NCBI GenBank assembly: GCA_947095585.1
Contig: OX352763.1
Span: 36,568,010-36,632,009 of the forward strand
From: Nephrocerus scutellatus
Taxonomy: Eukaryota > Arthropoda > Insecta > Diptera > Pipunculidae
Direction: 5' to 3'
Length of the DNA: 64,000 bases
Every line of letters starts with the position of its first letter. The first letter of the stretch is position 1. Positions 41,298 through 54,389 of this stretch are shown here, piece after piece. The translations under genes and the position numbers were made by a program. Below the pieces are notes generated by a model. It was given only the letters and a program-made list of their open reading frames with translations. It had not been told where the DNA came from and ran no database searches.

Positions 41298-44200
41298 AAG
41301 GGGTTCGTACCCTTATAATGCTCGGCTATATGCTTGGCACAGAGTGGGCGTTAAAGAAAAGTAGGAGAAAAGAGGAGATGTCTACGAGCTTGAGTTTTGA
41401 ATGTCTGTGGATCATAGTGATGTGGGAAAACAGAGCTTGGCAGAGCATTCCGCATACGTGTTGTACGGCTGAAGAACGACTCCCTGAACTTAACTGTACG
41501 TCCGAAGATGGGCTTGAGGGTAAACTATTGAGCAAACGTTCCTGCGGTGTTCGAGCGAATCTATTGATTTCGCTATATTTTCGTCACCGATAAGTTTTAT
41601 CGCACGGTTTTGTATTCTATCTAGCTGATGCAAAGTAGATTTAGGCACACCAGACCAGATATGGCAATTGTACTCAAGTTTAGGGCTAATAAAAGCCTTG
41701 TATATAGTAGCCAGAGCAGAGGGAGTAAAATATTTCTTGCACTGGGCTAGAAAACCTAAACCATTTCGCAGCATTTTTAGCGACGGTAACGCTCATTCCA
41801 ACAAAGCTTGTCGTTAACGCACATACCGAGAATTGCGAGATTATCAGTTTCGTCGATGCAAGTGCCATTCATGGATAATGGCATGGGATTTAGGAGTCGC
41901 TTGGACGACAGGAGACAGCATTGGGTTTTGGAAGCGTTAAATTTTACTAGATTGATTTCTCCCCATTGTATTATGCTGTCTAGGTCAAAAGTTAACGTGC
42001 TTAACATACGAAGTTGTTTGAGTTCCACATGAGAAGTGGAGGGACGTTCCTCAAACTTATATGAGAAGCTGAGAGTGCTATCGTCAGCGAAAGAGTGAAT
42101 TGGATTAGAAGCCATACATAAGAGATCATTAATTAAAATCAGGAAGAGTGTCGGTGACAAAACAGAGCCCTGGCGAACGCCAGCATTTACGCAATGAACT
42201 TTAGACTTGAAACCGTCCAAAACAACTTGAATTGAGCGGTCCAAAGGATAGCTTCTAATCCAGTGAAGCAGCTCATCATCAACTCCATACGTACGCATTT
42301 TGGACATTAAAGCTTGATTCCAAACTCTGTCAAATGCCTTAGAAATATCGAGTTCAACAGCAATGGCTTTTTTGCATGAGAAGAGTACCACCATGGCCTT
42401 ACGAACTCTTTCTTGTATGTTTGGCTTCCAGCTTAGCTTTCCATCTAGAATAATATCCAAATACTGTGCTTTATCAGAGAAAGTTAAGCTTATATCTTTT
42501 ATAGAAGGAGGGTTAATATGTGGAACTATACATTTCCTGGTGAACCGGACAAGCTCAGTTACGTGAGAATTTTCCCCTTAGCCATAGCGATCTACCCAGC
42601 AAGATAGCTTGTTAAGAACATTTTGCAGGAGTTTTTTTAGGTGTTCGGGTGTTTTCCTGAGACAGCAATAGCTACGTCATCCGCATAAGCGATTACTCTG
42701 CAGTCCTCCCCTCTTAGGCATAACAGCCGAAATATCGAGTGCAACAGCTTGGCTTTCTCCAAAATGATCCAAAGACAGGTTCCACTATTCGGTGAGATAT
42801 ACCATCAAATCCCCAGTAGAACGTTGTCCACGAAATTCACTAACGATTTATCCAGCCGGTCTCTAAGGATTTAGTTGGTTTCCAGATATTTCTTGAGCTG
42901 AAAATTGAGCAGCGTTTCCATGACATCGGGAAGAATATATGTAAGTGCGATGGGTCGGTACGAAGAAGGAGACGACGGCTTTCCTTTTTTGGGTATGGGC
43001 TGGACAAAGGCTGTTTTCCAACTTCGCGGGAAGAGTCCAGAAAAATAGGATAGATGGAAAAGCTTACGCAATGGTAATACCAGCTTGAAAGAACACCTCT
43101 TCAGAACCGTTGGGGAAATACCATCTGTCCCAGCGGATTTGTGAGTGTTGAGATGGTTTAAAACTCAAGCAACTGCACGAGTACGAATGAATATCTGTCC
43201 CGTAGAGTGTTCAATACTCTGAAGTGCAGGAGGCAGCAATGCGCAATCTGGAAGCGTGGAGCTAGCTGCGAAATGCACGGCAAACAGATTGGCCTTGTCT
43301 ATAGAGCTGACAACTGGAATGTCTTTTTAAATGAGCGTTGGAATCGACGACGAGGCTGAATTTTTGTTTCTTTTCACTAAAGGCCAGAAATTTTTACTAC
43401 CTTTGGGATATTGTTGTATTTTTTGCCTCAATTTTTGGCCGTATGCGAATTTCACTCGCCGAAGATGGGCATTGCAAAAATTTCTGGCTCGTTTAAAATT
43501 TGTTCGGTTTTCCTCAGTAGGATTTGCTTTGTAAAATCAAAAGCATACCTCTCTAATCATAGAACCCTCTTTACAGCCCGAGTCATACCATCTATCTTCC
43601 TTTGGTTTAACAGACTTATTCCTGGAAAGTATAAAATCTCTCATAACAATAAGGATGATGTTTGTGATTGCATCATCGGCGGCATTCACTTTGCTATCGC
43701 GAAACAATAGCGACCACTTAATTCTACCAAAGAATTTGTTGAGGCCGTCCCAATTGGCTTTCTCGTATTGCCATACTGAGTTTTTGAGTTTGAGTTTTTC
43801 TCTAACTACGTAGTTTATTAACGAGAAATTATCTGATACTACGCAATGGTCCGACGTGCCTAGAGGCGATAATATATTGAGGGAATATATCAAGGGTGTT
43901 TGCGGAATGATTTGCAATGTCAGATATTCGTGTAGGCTCATTTACAAGCTGAGTAAGGTTAATAAACTCAGCGAATAACTCAACACACCTTCCTTCGGGT
44001 GGTGTCTGGCTAGAATGGCGAAGCCACCCACAATTGTGTACATTGAAATCGCCCGAAGTAATGATTTAATTTTATTTTTACGATGATTGTGACAATTCTT
44101 AAGATTGAATCAGACAGTGCATCAAACTCGCTCTGAGTTGAGACACTGTCTAAGTGGGAGCTCCTGAAAAGGAAACAGTAGTGGACGTTGTACTTTTGTA

Positions 44201-44430
44201 CCTTTACTTTAAGCCAAATGAAATTAAATTCAGGATTGGAACTTTGGCTGAATTGAGGCAAAAGCTGAAATGCTGAACATCCGGACATAGATTGCAAGTC
44301 CGAGTCGAGGGAAAAATAATGGCCACAAGTTTGAAGCAGGCAGATTAAATTCCTGTGTATCAGATTTATTAAATACCTTAGTTTCGCTCAGTGTCATTGC
44401 TGGCCTGTGGACATGTACTTACGTAAACAC
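41298..44430 (-). pseudogene. CR1-like (type C) retrotransposon, nearly full length
   Basis: Right to left: endonuclease fragments (44300-44010, with SVSTQSEFDALSD; 43941-43540, with SPLGTSDHCVVS and RWYDSGCKE), the pre-RT linker, reverse transcriptase (FPRSWKTAFVQPIPKKGKPS, SSYRPIALTYILPDVMETLL at 43030-42880; VELDISKAFDRVWNQALMSK and AGVRQGSVLSPTLFLILIND; SFADDSTLSFSY intact at about 42090), the thumb (FISPKLEYNCHIWSGVPKST, LIGDENIAKSIDSLEHRRN), and the 3' end GGGTACGAACCCCTTAAAGC at 41300. It has no RNase H. A segment near 42560-42860 is rearranged, duplicating residues around the ISTGD block. Dead, but the best copy of the family. Confidence 0.83.
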
Positions 44431-44469
44431 TGAGAACGAATTAGTTTTCAGCCCACGTATGTTTCTGTT

Positions 44470-46195
44470 TGAATTGAAATGATTGCAATGCCTACCATAG
44501 ACGAGTCAAATTCGACTTTGACGAGGAACTGAGGCAAAAAATACTTCAATGTCCCAAAGGAAGTAAGAATTTTTGGTCATTCGTGAAACGAATTAAAAAT
44601 ACTGCCTCATCTTTAATTCCCACGCTTATTTACAACGACATTCCAACTGTCAGCTCTATTGATAAGGCCAATCTGCTTGCTTCACATTTCGCAGCTAGCT
44701 CCACGCTACTAAATTGTGTTGCCGCCTGTACTTTCAACAGTTGAATCCTCTATGGGACAAATCTACTTTCGTACTAGGCAAATAGCTAGTGTATTAAATG
44801 ATCTCAACTTTCATAAATCTGCCGGGTCTGATGATATTCCCGCCATAGTTTTGAAGAGGTGTTTTTCAAGGTTGGCACTGCCACTGTTCATGCTTTTCCA
44901 TTTCTCTGATTCTTCTGGTGTCTTCCCAAGGAATTGGAAAACAGCTTATGCAATACCTTGAATCTCAGAAAATCTTTAGCGCTCGGCAGTACGGTTTTCA
45001 AAGGCAACATTCTACAGGTGATCTGTGGCATATCTCACCGAAAAGTGGAACTAGTCTATTCACAAATTTGGAGAAAGTACAAGGCATTTGGCAGAGACTA
45101 GCATCAAGCTCTTTTGTCGAAAATGAATACCTATGGACCTGCTTGTTTGGACTAGCAACTAATTTTCTGACCGTTCCATTTAGGTCGTATTTGATGGTTT
45201 CAAGTCCAATGATCAGCGCATAAGCTCAGGTGTTTGTTCCCTAAAGCTCTGTTTTGTTTCCGAGACTCTTTCTGATTTTCATTAATGATCTCCTCTTCGC
45301 TACTTCTAATCCAATTCATTCTTTCGCTGACGACAGCACTCTTAGCTTATTTTCATATGAGTTCTCGCTTTCTGCACGCCCTCTTCTTCCAAGTTAAGCA
45401 CGTTTGACCACATTGACAGCATAACAAGGGGGTGAGAGTAGAATTTAACGTTTTTAAAACCCAATGCTGTCTTCTGTCGTCTAAGCGTAATTTAAACCCC
45501 CAACCTTTATCCATGAATGGATCCTGCATCAAAGAAACTAAAAAATTCGCAAAACTCGGTATGTGCGTCAACAACAAGCTTCGTTTGAATGACCACATAT
45601 TCGCCATCGCTAAGAACGCTGCGAAATTTGTAGGTTTCACTCCTTCAGACCTGGCCACTATTTACAAGGCATATATTCGCCCTAAACTTGAATACAACTG
45701 CATTGTCTGGGCAGGTGTTCCCAAGACCACATTGCATCTACTAGACAGAGTTCAGAACCACGCGTTAAAACTTATTGGTGATGTACATATCGCGAAAACA
45801 ATCGAATCGCTTGAACATCGTAGGAATGTTTCCTGCCTGTCACTGTTTTATCGCTTTTTCCACAAGCGGTGTTCAAAATAAATATCCAGATGCATCCCGC
45901 CCATTCTCCGACCCATCCGTAATACCCGTGCCTCAACTCGAGCTCATGGGTCCACCATTAAGCCTATCTTCGGACGTACTAACCAATTCAGAGATTCCTT
46001 CTTTAGCCGCACGATAGTTATGTGGAATGAATTGCCTGATTCTGTGTTTCCGCATTTATATGATCTGCAGTCGTTTAAGACACGTGTGCATAGACATATC
46101 ATCCTTTCCTCTCCCTAATTTCCTAACGCCCACGCTGTGCTAAGCATTATAAGGGTGCAAACCCCTTTAGCGAGTGTACATTATAAAAAAAAAAA
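44470..46195 (+). pseudogene. CR1-like (type C) retrotransposon, 5'-truncated, head to head with its neighbour
   Basis: The plus strand runs from the linker (FDEELRQKILQCPKE..NFWSF region at 44510), through FHKSAGSDDIPAIVLKRC and FPRNWKTAYAIP, QYGFQRQHSTGD, a damaged motif A, PSSVLFPRLFLIFINDLLF and FADDSTLS (about 45325), to the thumb IYKAYIRPKLEYNCIVWAGV and the 3' end TAAGCATTATAAGGGTGCAA followed by an A11 tail at 46195. It lies 40 bases from, and opposite to, the minus-strand copy. Frameshifts and an internal deletion (IPxxGK region) inactivate it. Confidence 0.83.
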
Positions 46196-46199
46196 GTCC

Positions 46200-47226
46200 A
46201 TTGGTATGGAAAACTATTACCCGGATTGGATGTACAAAGTACAAAGAACGTTTGCCAACTATTGCTTCATTTGACGATAGAGAACAGGTTCTTGCAGTGC
46301 CAAAACTACAGGAGAGTATTTCTGGAAAACAACAAGCTAGAGCCGTCTCAGTGCAAATAATGTGCTGCTTAGAATACTGGTCGTTTCAATTCTTGCTTGT
46401 GCTGTTTTGGAGCAGACTTTAGAAAGAGAATTGTTGCTTTTCGCTTGTCGCCATCATGTTTATGAATTGGTCCTAAAAAGTGTCTTCGAAACCAAGATAA
46501 AGCAAATTACTAGAAGCCCAGATATTCCGATCTTCAAAAAGTTCAGAGACAATTGGAAAAATATCGATTCAAGTGACATTGAACAATCTCTTGATTTCGT
46601 AAAAGAACATGTTGGCGAGACAAACATTACATCTTTGTTAATGTTTCATAAGGCAGAACTGGACAAAGGTTTTATAACAAACTATTACCGCGAATTGGTT
46701 GAACTATGCGTAGTGTTTTTGGGAGAAGATACAGGGAACAAATTAAAACTCAGGCCCCTGGAGCTATGCATCAAGCACGATGGATGGCGATGAGGATCTG
46801 TCTTGTTTGTTTGCTTCAGTCACAATTCAGAATGATTGCGAAGGACAAAAAGGCTCTACAAGATGATTGCTTATTTATCGTCACATTGTATGTAAAACCT
46901 TGGCTCGAATGCACAGTGGCGACTAAAGCACCTAACCAAGTTTTGTGCTCCTTGAAGGCGTTAAAAGAGTACGAAAAAGTTCACCCAAGAGTTTCTAAAA
47001 CTTTTTTAAGCAAGTTCAGCCATCACTTGTGGTATTTATATGAAGAGACTTTAACAGGGATAACAGTTCAGATTTTGTCAGAGGTGGTCAAATTAATGCA
47101 GGATTTCAACGCACTTACTACGGCTGAAGAAGAGCAAAAACAATTCTTGTTGCGCTGTGTCCAGGAACATAGAAATTTGTATCCGGACTTTAAAAAAACG
47201 ACACTAAAGAGAAGTTACTCTGGCTG
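46200..47226 (+). pseudogene. CxxH transposase-like gene remnant
   Basis: Three frames have to be joined. They give DDREQVLAVPKLQESISGKQ, then NTGRFN, then LEQTLERELLLFACRHHVYE with LVLKSVFETKIKQ and DIPIFKKFRDNWKNID, and, after a shift near 46715, APGAMHQARWMAMRICLVC, LFIVTLYVKPWL and SHHLWYLYEETL. The CRHH (CxxH) and PGAMHxARW blocks are typical of a family of eukaryotic transposase-like proteins found in many insects and cnidarians. Its superfamily I cannot fix (hAT- and P-like enzymes also carry CxxH). The N-terminal DDE residues are absent. Two or more shifts in 700 bases mark it as a pseudogene. No inverted ends seen. Confidence 0.55.
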
Positions 47227-49140
47227 ATTGTTATTATTTTATGTCTTTAAATAAAGATTAATGCTTATTTTAATTTTATTTTAAATCTTATTCACTTAAT
47301 TTGTTGCATTTTAATTAGTCTTATAGCAGACCGAAATATCAGGACAAACATTTTTAATAAACTTTGTAGCTCGCGGGTTGCGATCATGCTAGAAAGACAA
47401 ATTTTCATATTTGGGTATGTCTTAGCATTTATAAAAAATCTAGAGGCTATGCATTTCGAATTTTAAAAAAAAATTGTTTTTGTCATATAAGGGATAGTGT
47501 GCATATTATAAAAAAAAAACAGAATATATATATATTCCTTAAGCTTTGCTTATTTACGTAACTTTAAAAGGCAAAATACTTCACGAACACTCGCATGCAT
47601 AGGGTCTAAGTAATCCATATGGCAATGGCATCTAAAGTAATCCTAATCCACATTCCACATATCCCTCTTTAAAATTTCACATCTGGAAAATGTAAGTTGC
47701 AATAACAAATAAACTTTAGCTGTAAACTGAATGCTCAGGTGGAAATCAGTCGCTTAGAGCAGACCAAACATTTCGCCAATAAAATAATTGAAGTAATGTG
47801 AACTTTTCTGGGGCACATTTTACATTAAGATGCGTTTTCGCTTTTCCTAATCATCATCATCAGTTGGCTTGGGTGGGAGCGGGCATATGAAGGTATATGC
47901 AATAGTCGCTCTTATCTTGAAACCGGTTAGAATGATGCTCTTAGCCGGTCTGCCGGCATTGCAGATCATCCGAGAAAATCGCTATTGACAGTAACAGCTG
48001 TATTGGACCACGCTCAAGGTGGAGATGATTGGCTAGGTCAGTTTTTCTGGTTTTTGCAGAGCCTGCAGCAACTATGAACAACGGCTTTTAATTCACCTAC
48101 AACACAAGTGATTGTCAGAGTTAGCTGAGCTGATAGACAGCTTTTATGCTTGAAAACGCTGCGATTCAAGCGATGAACTGCGTCTCAGTGTCAGTGTGTG
48201 ATGAAGCCCAACAAGAAATGCCGTCTAATGAAGAGAGTCAAGGCGGAAAATCAAGAAATTTGTTACCAGAAGAGGAGTGGATGCGGTTATGCTGCTTAAT
48301 TAGTCGAAAAGAATTCGCTCGATGATAACAATGCTAGCTATCAACTTGCGATGCTGTGCCGGCGCAACGTGGAGCGTGGACTGGAGAATTAATCCTCTTG
48401 ATTGCTATGTCTGTTTGTGTGGCTGTGTGCGCATTCTGTTAGACCTTATCCTCACCGAGCAAATAATTTCGTTGGGTTTTCACGCCATATTCTCTCGCTT
48501 TCTGTCTCCCCGTAGAGGGAGTTTGGATGTTCCCACGTTCGATGTTGCTCGGACGTGCTGCTACATTTAAAACGCGCGTTTGTGTACGACATGCAATAAA
48601 CTTTTGTGCTTCTTGTATCATTTAAATTTGCGTGCAGCAATGCCGTGTATCACTGCTGCCCTGTCAATGTACTCGTATGTGCGAGTCTTTCTTGTCTCCA
48701 TAGTACCTCAAAATATCCGTGAAAAAATTCCATGCCAGCAGCATCACAATGATTATATGCTGAGTAGGCAGACAATAACACTCATTGTTTACACAAGAAA
48801 ATAGTGACCCAGTCTCCCAGATCATCTAGATCATCTGATGTTAATTGTTGAAAGCTACGTGGGTGTTGAGGAAATTAGCGCTTACAATTTTTAGATAAAA
48901 TTTAATTCATCTTAAATGCACATATACATCAATATTTAAAATAAATACGAATTTCTTAAAGATTCTAAGAAGTCGTCAGGTGTAATTAGTAGTTGGGCGC
49001 CAAACTCTGGACTGGTTGCTGGACTTGAAAAAAAAGCTAAGCAAAACGCTGGCTTTATGAAAGTAGGACCGTTAAGGAACGACGTTTTTTTACTTTGTAT
49101 GTAGGCTAAAATTGCAAGTGCGAACGGTCTAGCGTTTATA
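47227..49140. other. unassigned sequence
   Basis: No supported gene. Short open frames at 48322-48570 and 48580-48804 lack recognisable motifs. It could hold upstream exons or introns of the Gln-rich gene, but nothing in the sequence shows it. Confidence 0.35.
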
Positions 49141-51955
49141 GTTAGCACCCTGCGGTACCGAAAAATACCCGCTACTGAAACTAAGATTGGTTTCTGGAAT
49201 GCCAGATTTCTTCAACTGGAAAGTGAGTTTCTTCGATATGATTCGAAGCTGGAGAGAACCAATACCCAACGTGTATCTGGCAGTCCCCGTGAATCTGGAG
49301 TTGGTCTACTGCTAACGCCAATAGCACGCAGAGGCCTAATTTCCTGGCACCCGCATAGTGATATGATCTTATCGGCCAGATTTCGGACTAGAGTGTTACG
49401 CCCCAATGAATCCTTCGACGGAGAATGAAAAGGACAACTTCTTCAATCAGCTAAGTGCTGTATTCAACGCAACGCCGAACGGAAATATCTTCATCGTGAT
49501 GGGGGACTTGAATGCCAACGACAACGAAGGACTCAGACATGTGATTGGGAAGCGCGGCTTCGGCGAACGAAATGACACAATGGTGAAAGATTTGCTGATT
49601 TCTGCAACACCAACCAACTTCTCATAGGAGGCACCATGTTTGAGCATAAGACCTGCTAAAAAGTCAGCTGGGTGTCATGTGACAGGCAATCATCGTCCAA
49701 CCAAATCGACCATGTGACGATCAGCCGACGTTTTAGGAGCTATCTTTTTGACGTCCGAAACAGACGAGGAGCCGACATGGGTATTATATGGGATCATCGG
49801 CTAATGGTAGCTACTGTCCAGTTACGTACTGCATCAGTTCAAGTAAACCGCAATAACATGCGAATGCCTAGGTAAAACATCGACCGGCTAAAGATCCTCT
49901 CAGTACGCCAACAATTAAGGGATCATTTTTCGCAAGGAGTGTAAGCAATCAGCTGCCCACTGCCGACAACCATCCAAGAATATTGGAAGGCTGTGAAAAA
50001 TGTTTTCACATCTGAAGGGGAAATTATTGTTGGTATAAGCCAGGCAAGGCACAGCACGTGGCTAACCGAAGAACGTAAGCTACTTAAAGCTCGTATTGTA
50101 CCTAGATACCACAGCAGCAGCGATGATCCAGCTAAAGTCCCTGTATCGAAGCAAAATGAGAGAAGTGCAGCGTAGTGTAAGATGTGACAAACATAATTAT
50201 ATTAACAACCTGGCCTCAGAAGCAGAGAAAGTAGCGAGCAGGTGCGATAGCAGAACCGTTTACAGAATCACCAAAGAGCTGAAAGTTGGGCACCGCTCTA
50301 GCCAACATCCGGTGAAAGGCCTAGATGGTGCCGTACTCGTTTCAGATATAGGATCAGCTCAAGCGATGGAAGGAGCATTTCTCTACGGTGTCCTTAACCG
50401 TGTATTCGCCAACGATATGCACCCAAATCAAACGGAGCTGCCGGAAGTAAGAATTTCCCGAATTTGCACCTCAACTCCCAGTAAAGATGAGATCGCTTCC
50501 GCGATCAACGCACTAAAGAACAACAAGTCGGTAGGACTAGACACTAGATGGTACACCTGCAGAGCTTCTGCGTGCCGCTCCAACGACACCGGCGAAGGTT
50601 TTATATCCTCTTGTAGAGGAGGCAGAAAGTTTCTTCGACGAGTGGAAGAAGGGAATGATTGTCAAGCTCCCTAAAAAAGGTAGTCTTATGGAGTGCGAAA
50701 ACTGGAGAGGCATTTGCGTTCTTCTTGCAGTTGCAAAGGTAATAGCCAAGGTAGTACTTAAGCGAGTTAAGGAACATCTGGAAGATACACTCGATGCCGA
50801 ACATGCACGTTTCCGCACTGGATCCTCCTGTGTAGACCACATAAACACCCGGCGGATCATATTTGAACAGTGCGTTGAATTCCGGTCACCACTGCACCTG
50901 CTGTTCATCGATTTTGAGAAGGCGTTTGACAGCGTCAGCAGACAGTTTATCTGGCTTGCCGTGCGCAAGGGAGGTGTACCCGATAAACTAATAGCTATTA
51001 TATAAGCAATCTATGATGGCTCTAAATGTCATGTGCTGCATAGAGGAAAGCTGTCAGAGGAATTCGAGATCATAAGTGGGGTACGACAAGGTTGCATTCT
51101 ATCGCCGATACTTTTTGTTGGTGATTAGCGATGTATTTCACGTAGATTTATCTACTGGAAACGGAGGAATTCGTTCGACTCTTACATCTCAACTCAAACA
51201 TCTGGACTACGCTGACTTCATTTGTTTACTCTCATACAGGATTATGGAGCTGCCCCAACTGACAACAAATGTGGAAAGGGAGGCAAATGTTGCGGGTTTG
51301 AAGATTAATACTGCCAAAACCAAAATCATCAACCTCGGCACTAACTCGTAACTTAAGTACACAACCGGTAGAGAGAGTAGAGAATTTCCGATATCTTGGT
51401 AGTACCGAAGATGAAACCGAACAGGACATTGTCAACCGAATCGGCAAAGCTAAATCAGTGTTTGGAATGAGGTCCATGATATGGCGAAGCAATGCGATCA
51501 GATTTAACACCAAGCTGCGACTGTTACGTTCAAATGTTGAACCTGTGCAGTTGTATGGGTGCAGCACTTGGAAGTTGAGCGCTACAAGGACAAAAAGATG
51601 ACAAACGTTCGTCAATAGGTGCCTACGGAACATACGGGTTTTCTGGCCTAACCGTATCTCTAACGAACATCTTTACCAGAGAACGGGTCAGAACCAAAAG
51701 ACAAAACCATCCAACGACGGAAGTGGCAGTGGATTGGTCATACACTCAGAAAAGGCGACAGTTCCATAGCAAACTACGCAATGCAATGGAATCCGTTATA
51801 TCAGGATGGTATAAGAACTGGTGGTCCGAGAAATACATGGCCCAGAACAGTTGAGGTGGAGTCACGGCAATTGGAGAAGAGTTAGAGAGAGCTGAAGCTC
51901 ATTGCCAGGAACCGCACGCGATGACGGTAGGCATCACATCATCCTAGCCCCCACA
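49141..51955 (+). pseudogene. RTE-like (type A) retrotransposon, copy 3, nearly full length
   Basis: It opens with TTAGCACCCTGCGGTACC as copy 2 does. Endonuclease: VMGDLNANDNEGLRHVIGKR and GFGERND at 49500-49580, with the Lys-Val of GDLNAKVG lost; SSNQIDHVTISRRFRSYLFD at 49690; RNRRGADMG, where the catalytic SDHHLV end reads IWDHRLMVA. Linker 49960-50470. Reverse transcriptase 50500-51340: VKLPKKGSLMECENWRGICV, LLFIDFEKAFDSVSRQFIW (motif A intact), SGVRQGCILSPILF, then YADF where YADD is expected (51205). The tail FWPNRISNEHLYQRTG and WQWIGHTLRKGDSSIANYAM runs to about 51900. Shifts occur near 50190, 50560 and 51100. Inactive, but it shows the domain order of the family. Confidence 0.85.
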
Positions 51956-53445
51956 AGGGGAGTTCGAGGTAGAATTTTTGAAAAGTTGCGATAACCACGT
52001 CAGCAATGATGAAAATTTAGGTGTTGCGATAACCGAATAGTTGCGCAAATCGAGAGTTGCGTTACTAAAGTTTTGTATAAACTGCTGAAACATGATTAAA
52101 AGTTTGTTTGGTGCAAAACGCGCATTATTTTTTGTTGTATTTGATCGTAATATCGGCCACAACGCCAAAGAAGTTTCACTTCAACCGCTCGTGGGAGTTA
52201 CACACTTAACATTTTCTATCTATTACACATACTTCGATCGCTGGTACTCGCAATCTATATCGAGTAACAAAATGAGTTTGCTTGGCTTTATTGTACACAG
52301 TAAGTACGGTGACCAGCCATCCTTGATTTTTCAGGGACAGTTCTGTATTTCAACAGCTTGTCCCTGACATTTTATACCATAAAATCAATAAAATACTTTT
52401 ATTAATTAAATAAATGAATAGTTGTGCACTATCGAATTTTCGATAACAATAACAACTAAACAATGTGGCCAAAAAACCTATATAAATACTTATAACGCTC
52501 TTAAACATACTCGAAAAATATAAATGGCGATATTTCTTAACTCCCCATGTACGCAAACTCGTTATCTCTCTGTGAATTTTACTGCTCCTGTGAGATAATG
52601 TCATCCGATTTGACGCACCACAATCTTATAGTAAAGTTTGTAGAATTAGCACTCAATCTATAACTTGCCCACACTACTGTACAATTAAAGAAAATTTAAT
52701 ACTTTTATCTAATCGACAAGACAACGACATATAGCTTGAGGTACCCTCAACTGCTGACCAGTGTGCAGTTTGGCTTTTGGTAGTGAAAGTCATGGTTATG
52801 CGATATGTTGTTAACACTTTTGACGGAATGCATATGTGGGATAGGTGGTACATCATCTTGTTTTGTTATTGCTGATTATTGTTTATTGTTTTTTCAATAA
52901 TTTCTTATAATTGGCTGTGATTAAATGTCGTTGACGTTTGAATGCCGCCAATGCGGCTTGACTCCAGCGAGAGGATTGCTTATTTCAGAAAAAGCGACAT
53001 ATCTACTATTGATGTGTCAATGTAATTGTTGTGGGAGCAACGAACCATACTAGTTGTGGGATTGGTATGAGCGTGTGCACGACTTGAATTTTCCACAACA
53101 ATAAAAGCGAAGTTGCTTATATTAGCTTCTTATTGACCAACTGTTTTTGTTAAATTCCGCTACATTTTATATGCCTGATATTAGTAAAATATCAATATAA
53201 ATTATTATATAAGATATTATGAAAATATTAATATAAAACTAAGCGCAAGGACAGAAGAAAAAGATGTGACGTAAAGTAAACAATTTGATCAATTAAAACC
53301 AATATAGTGAGCTGTTATTGATTTTAATGTAATGCGGGCATCGATTTACTGACATCAATAAAAAAAATTTAGAGAAAAGTATTCTTTGTTTTGTATGTTT
53401 TAATATAAGTTCGATGGGAAAACATTGGTTTTAAGCAGAACTACA
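51956..53445. other. unassigned AT-rich sequence
   Basis: No supported gene. AGTTTCACTTCAACCGC at 52170 is the inverse of a sequence at 26876-26892 just after the Helitron helicase remnant, so 52090-52300 may be a Helitron scrap. At 53463-53483 GCCCGAAGGGC is a small hairpin followed by GAAGCTAAT. Confidence 0.3.
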
Positions 53446-53604
53446 TATCTCTTTTCTTTTATTGCGAGCCCGAAGGGCGAAGCTAATAATCAGAGGACAA
53501 GAAAATTTTTCTGGCGTACGTGTGTCGGTTTGTGGGTTTGTGGGTTTGTGGGTTTGTCCGGTTGTAGTTATATCCCGACTTCTACCATTCAGATATTGAT
53601 GGGA

Positions 53605-54305
53605 CTTGTTTTAAAACAATTGGTAAGTGCTTGGCTTGCGATGACGTGACGCGCGTCGCGTTTCTCGTTGCGCGTGTGGAGCGTGTATTTTTTTTTAAAT
53701 TACTTGTTTTAAAACTTGGCTTGCAATAACTTGACGCATGTCACGTGTTGCGCGTCGCGTGTGGCGCGTGTGGCGCGTGTGGCGCGTGCAATTTTTTTTT
53801 TTAAATACTTTTTTTAAAACTCGGCTTTCGATGACGTGACACGTGTCACGTGACGGGCGTTGCGTGTGGCGCGTACAATTTTTTTTTTAAATACAATTGG
53901 TAAGCGCTCGGCTTGCGATGACGTGACGCATGTCGCGTGTCGCACATCGCGTGTGGCGCGTGTAATTTTTTTTTTAAGAAATACTTTTTTTAAAACTCGG
54001 CTTGCGATGACGTGACACATGCGCGAGTCGCACGGCGCGTGTGGCGCGTGTAATTTTTTTTTTAATACTTTTTTTAAAACTTGGCTTGCGATGACGTGAC
54101 ACGTGTCACGTGTCGCGCGTTGCGTGTGGACGTGACACATGTCGCGTGTGGCGCGTGTAATTTTTTTTTTAAATACTTGTTTTAAAACTTGGCTTGCTAT
54201 GACGTGACGCGTGTCACGTGTCGCGTGTAATTTTTTTTTAAATACTTGTTTTAAAACTTGGCTTGCGATGACGTGACGCGTGTCGGGTGTGGCGCGTGAA
54301 ATTTT
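53605..54305. repeat. GC-rich array of 75-105 bp units with CACGTG and TGACGTGA-like sites
   Basis: About eight units, each T8-11 AAATACTTGTTTTAAAACTT, then GGCTTGCGATGACGTGACGC, then variable GTGTCACGTGTCGCGTGTGG and CGCGTGTAA. Units begin near 53610, 53690, 53800, 53900, 53975, 54055, 54160 and 54230. The block has a marked rise in CpG. The 167-codon minus-strand frame over it is an artefact of the repeat. Confidence 0.88.
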
Positions 54306-54389
54306 TTTTTTATTCATAGGGGTTAGGAGAAAAAAATTTTTTTTAATGTAAAATTCTTTTAAGATAATTCAGTCTTTAGGCTGAATTAC

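Noticed and set aside
53463..53490. Helitron 3' end suggested by GCCCGAAGGGC hairpin and CTAA/T
   Set aside because: A short hairpin and four bases are too little, and no matching end or coding remnant was found.
53814..54317. 167-codon minus-strand frame rich in RATRDTRHVIASQ
   Set aside because: It is created by the tandem array; the units keep frame only in part and there is no start context or family match.
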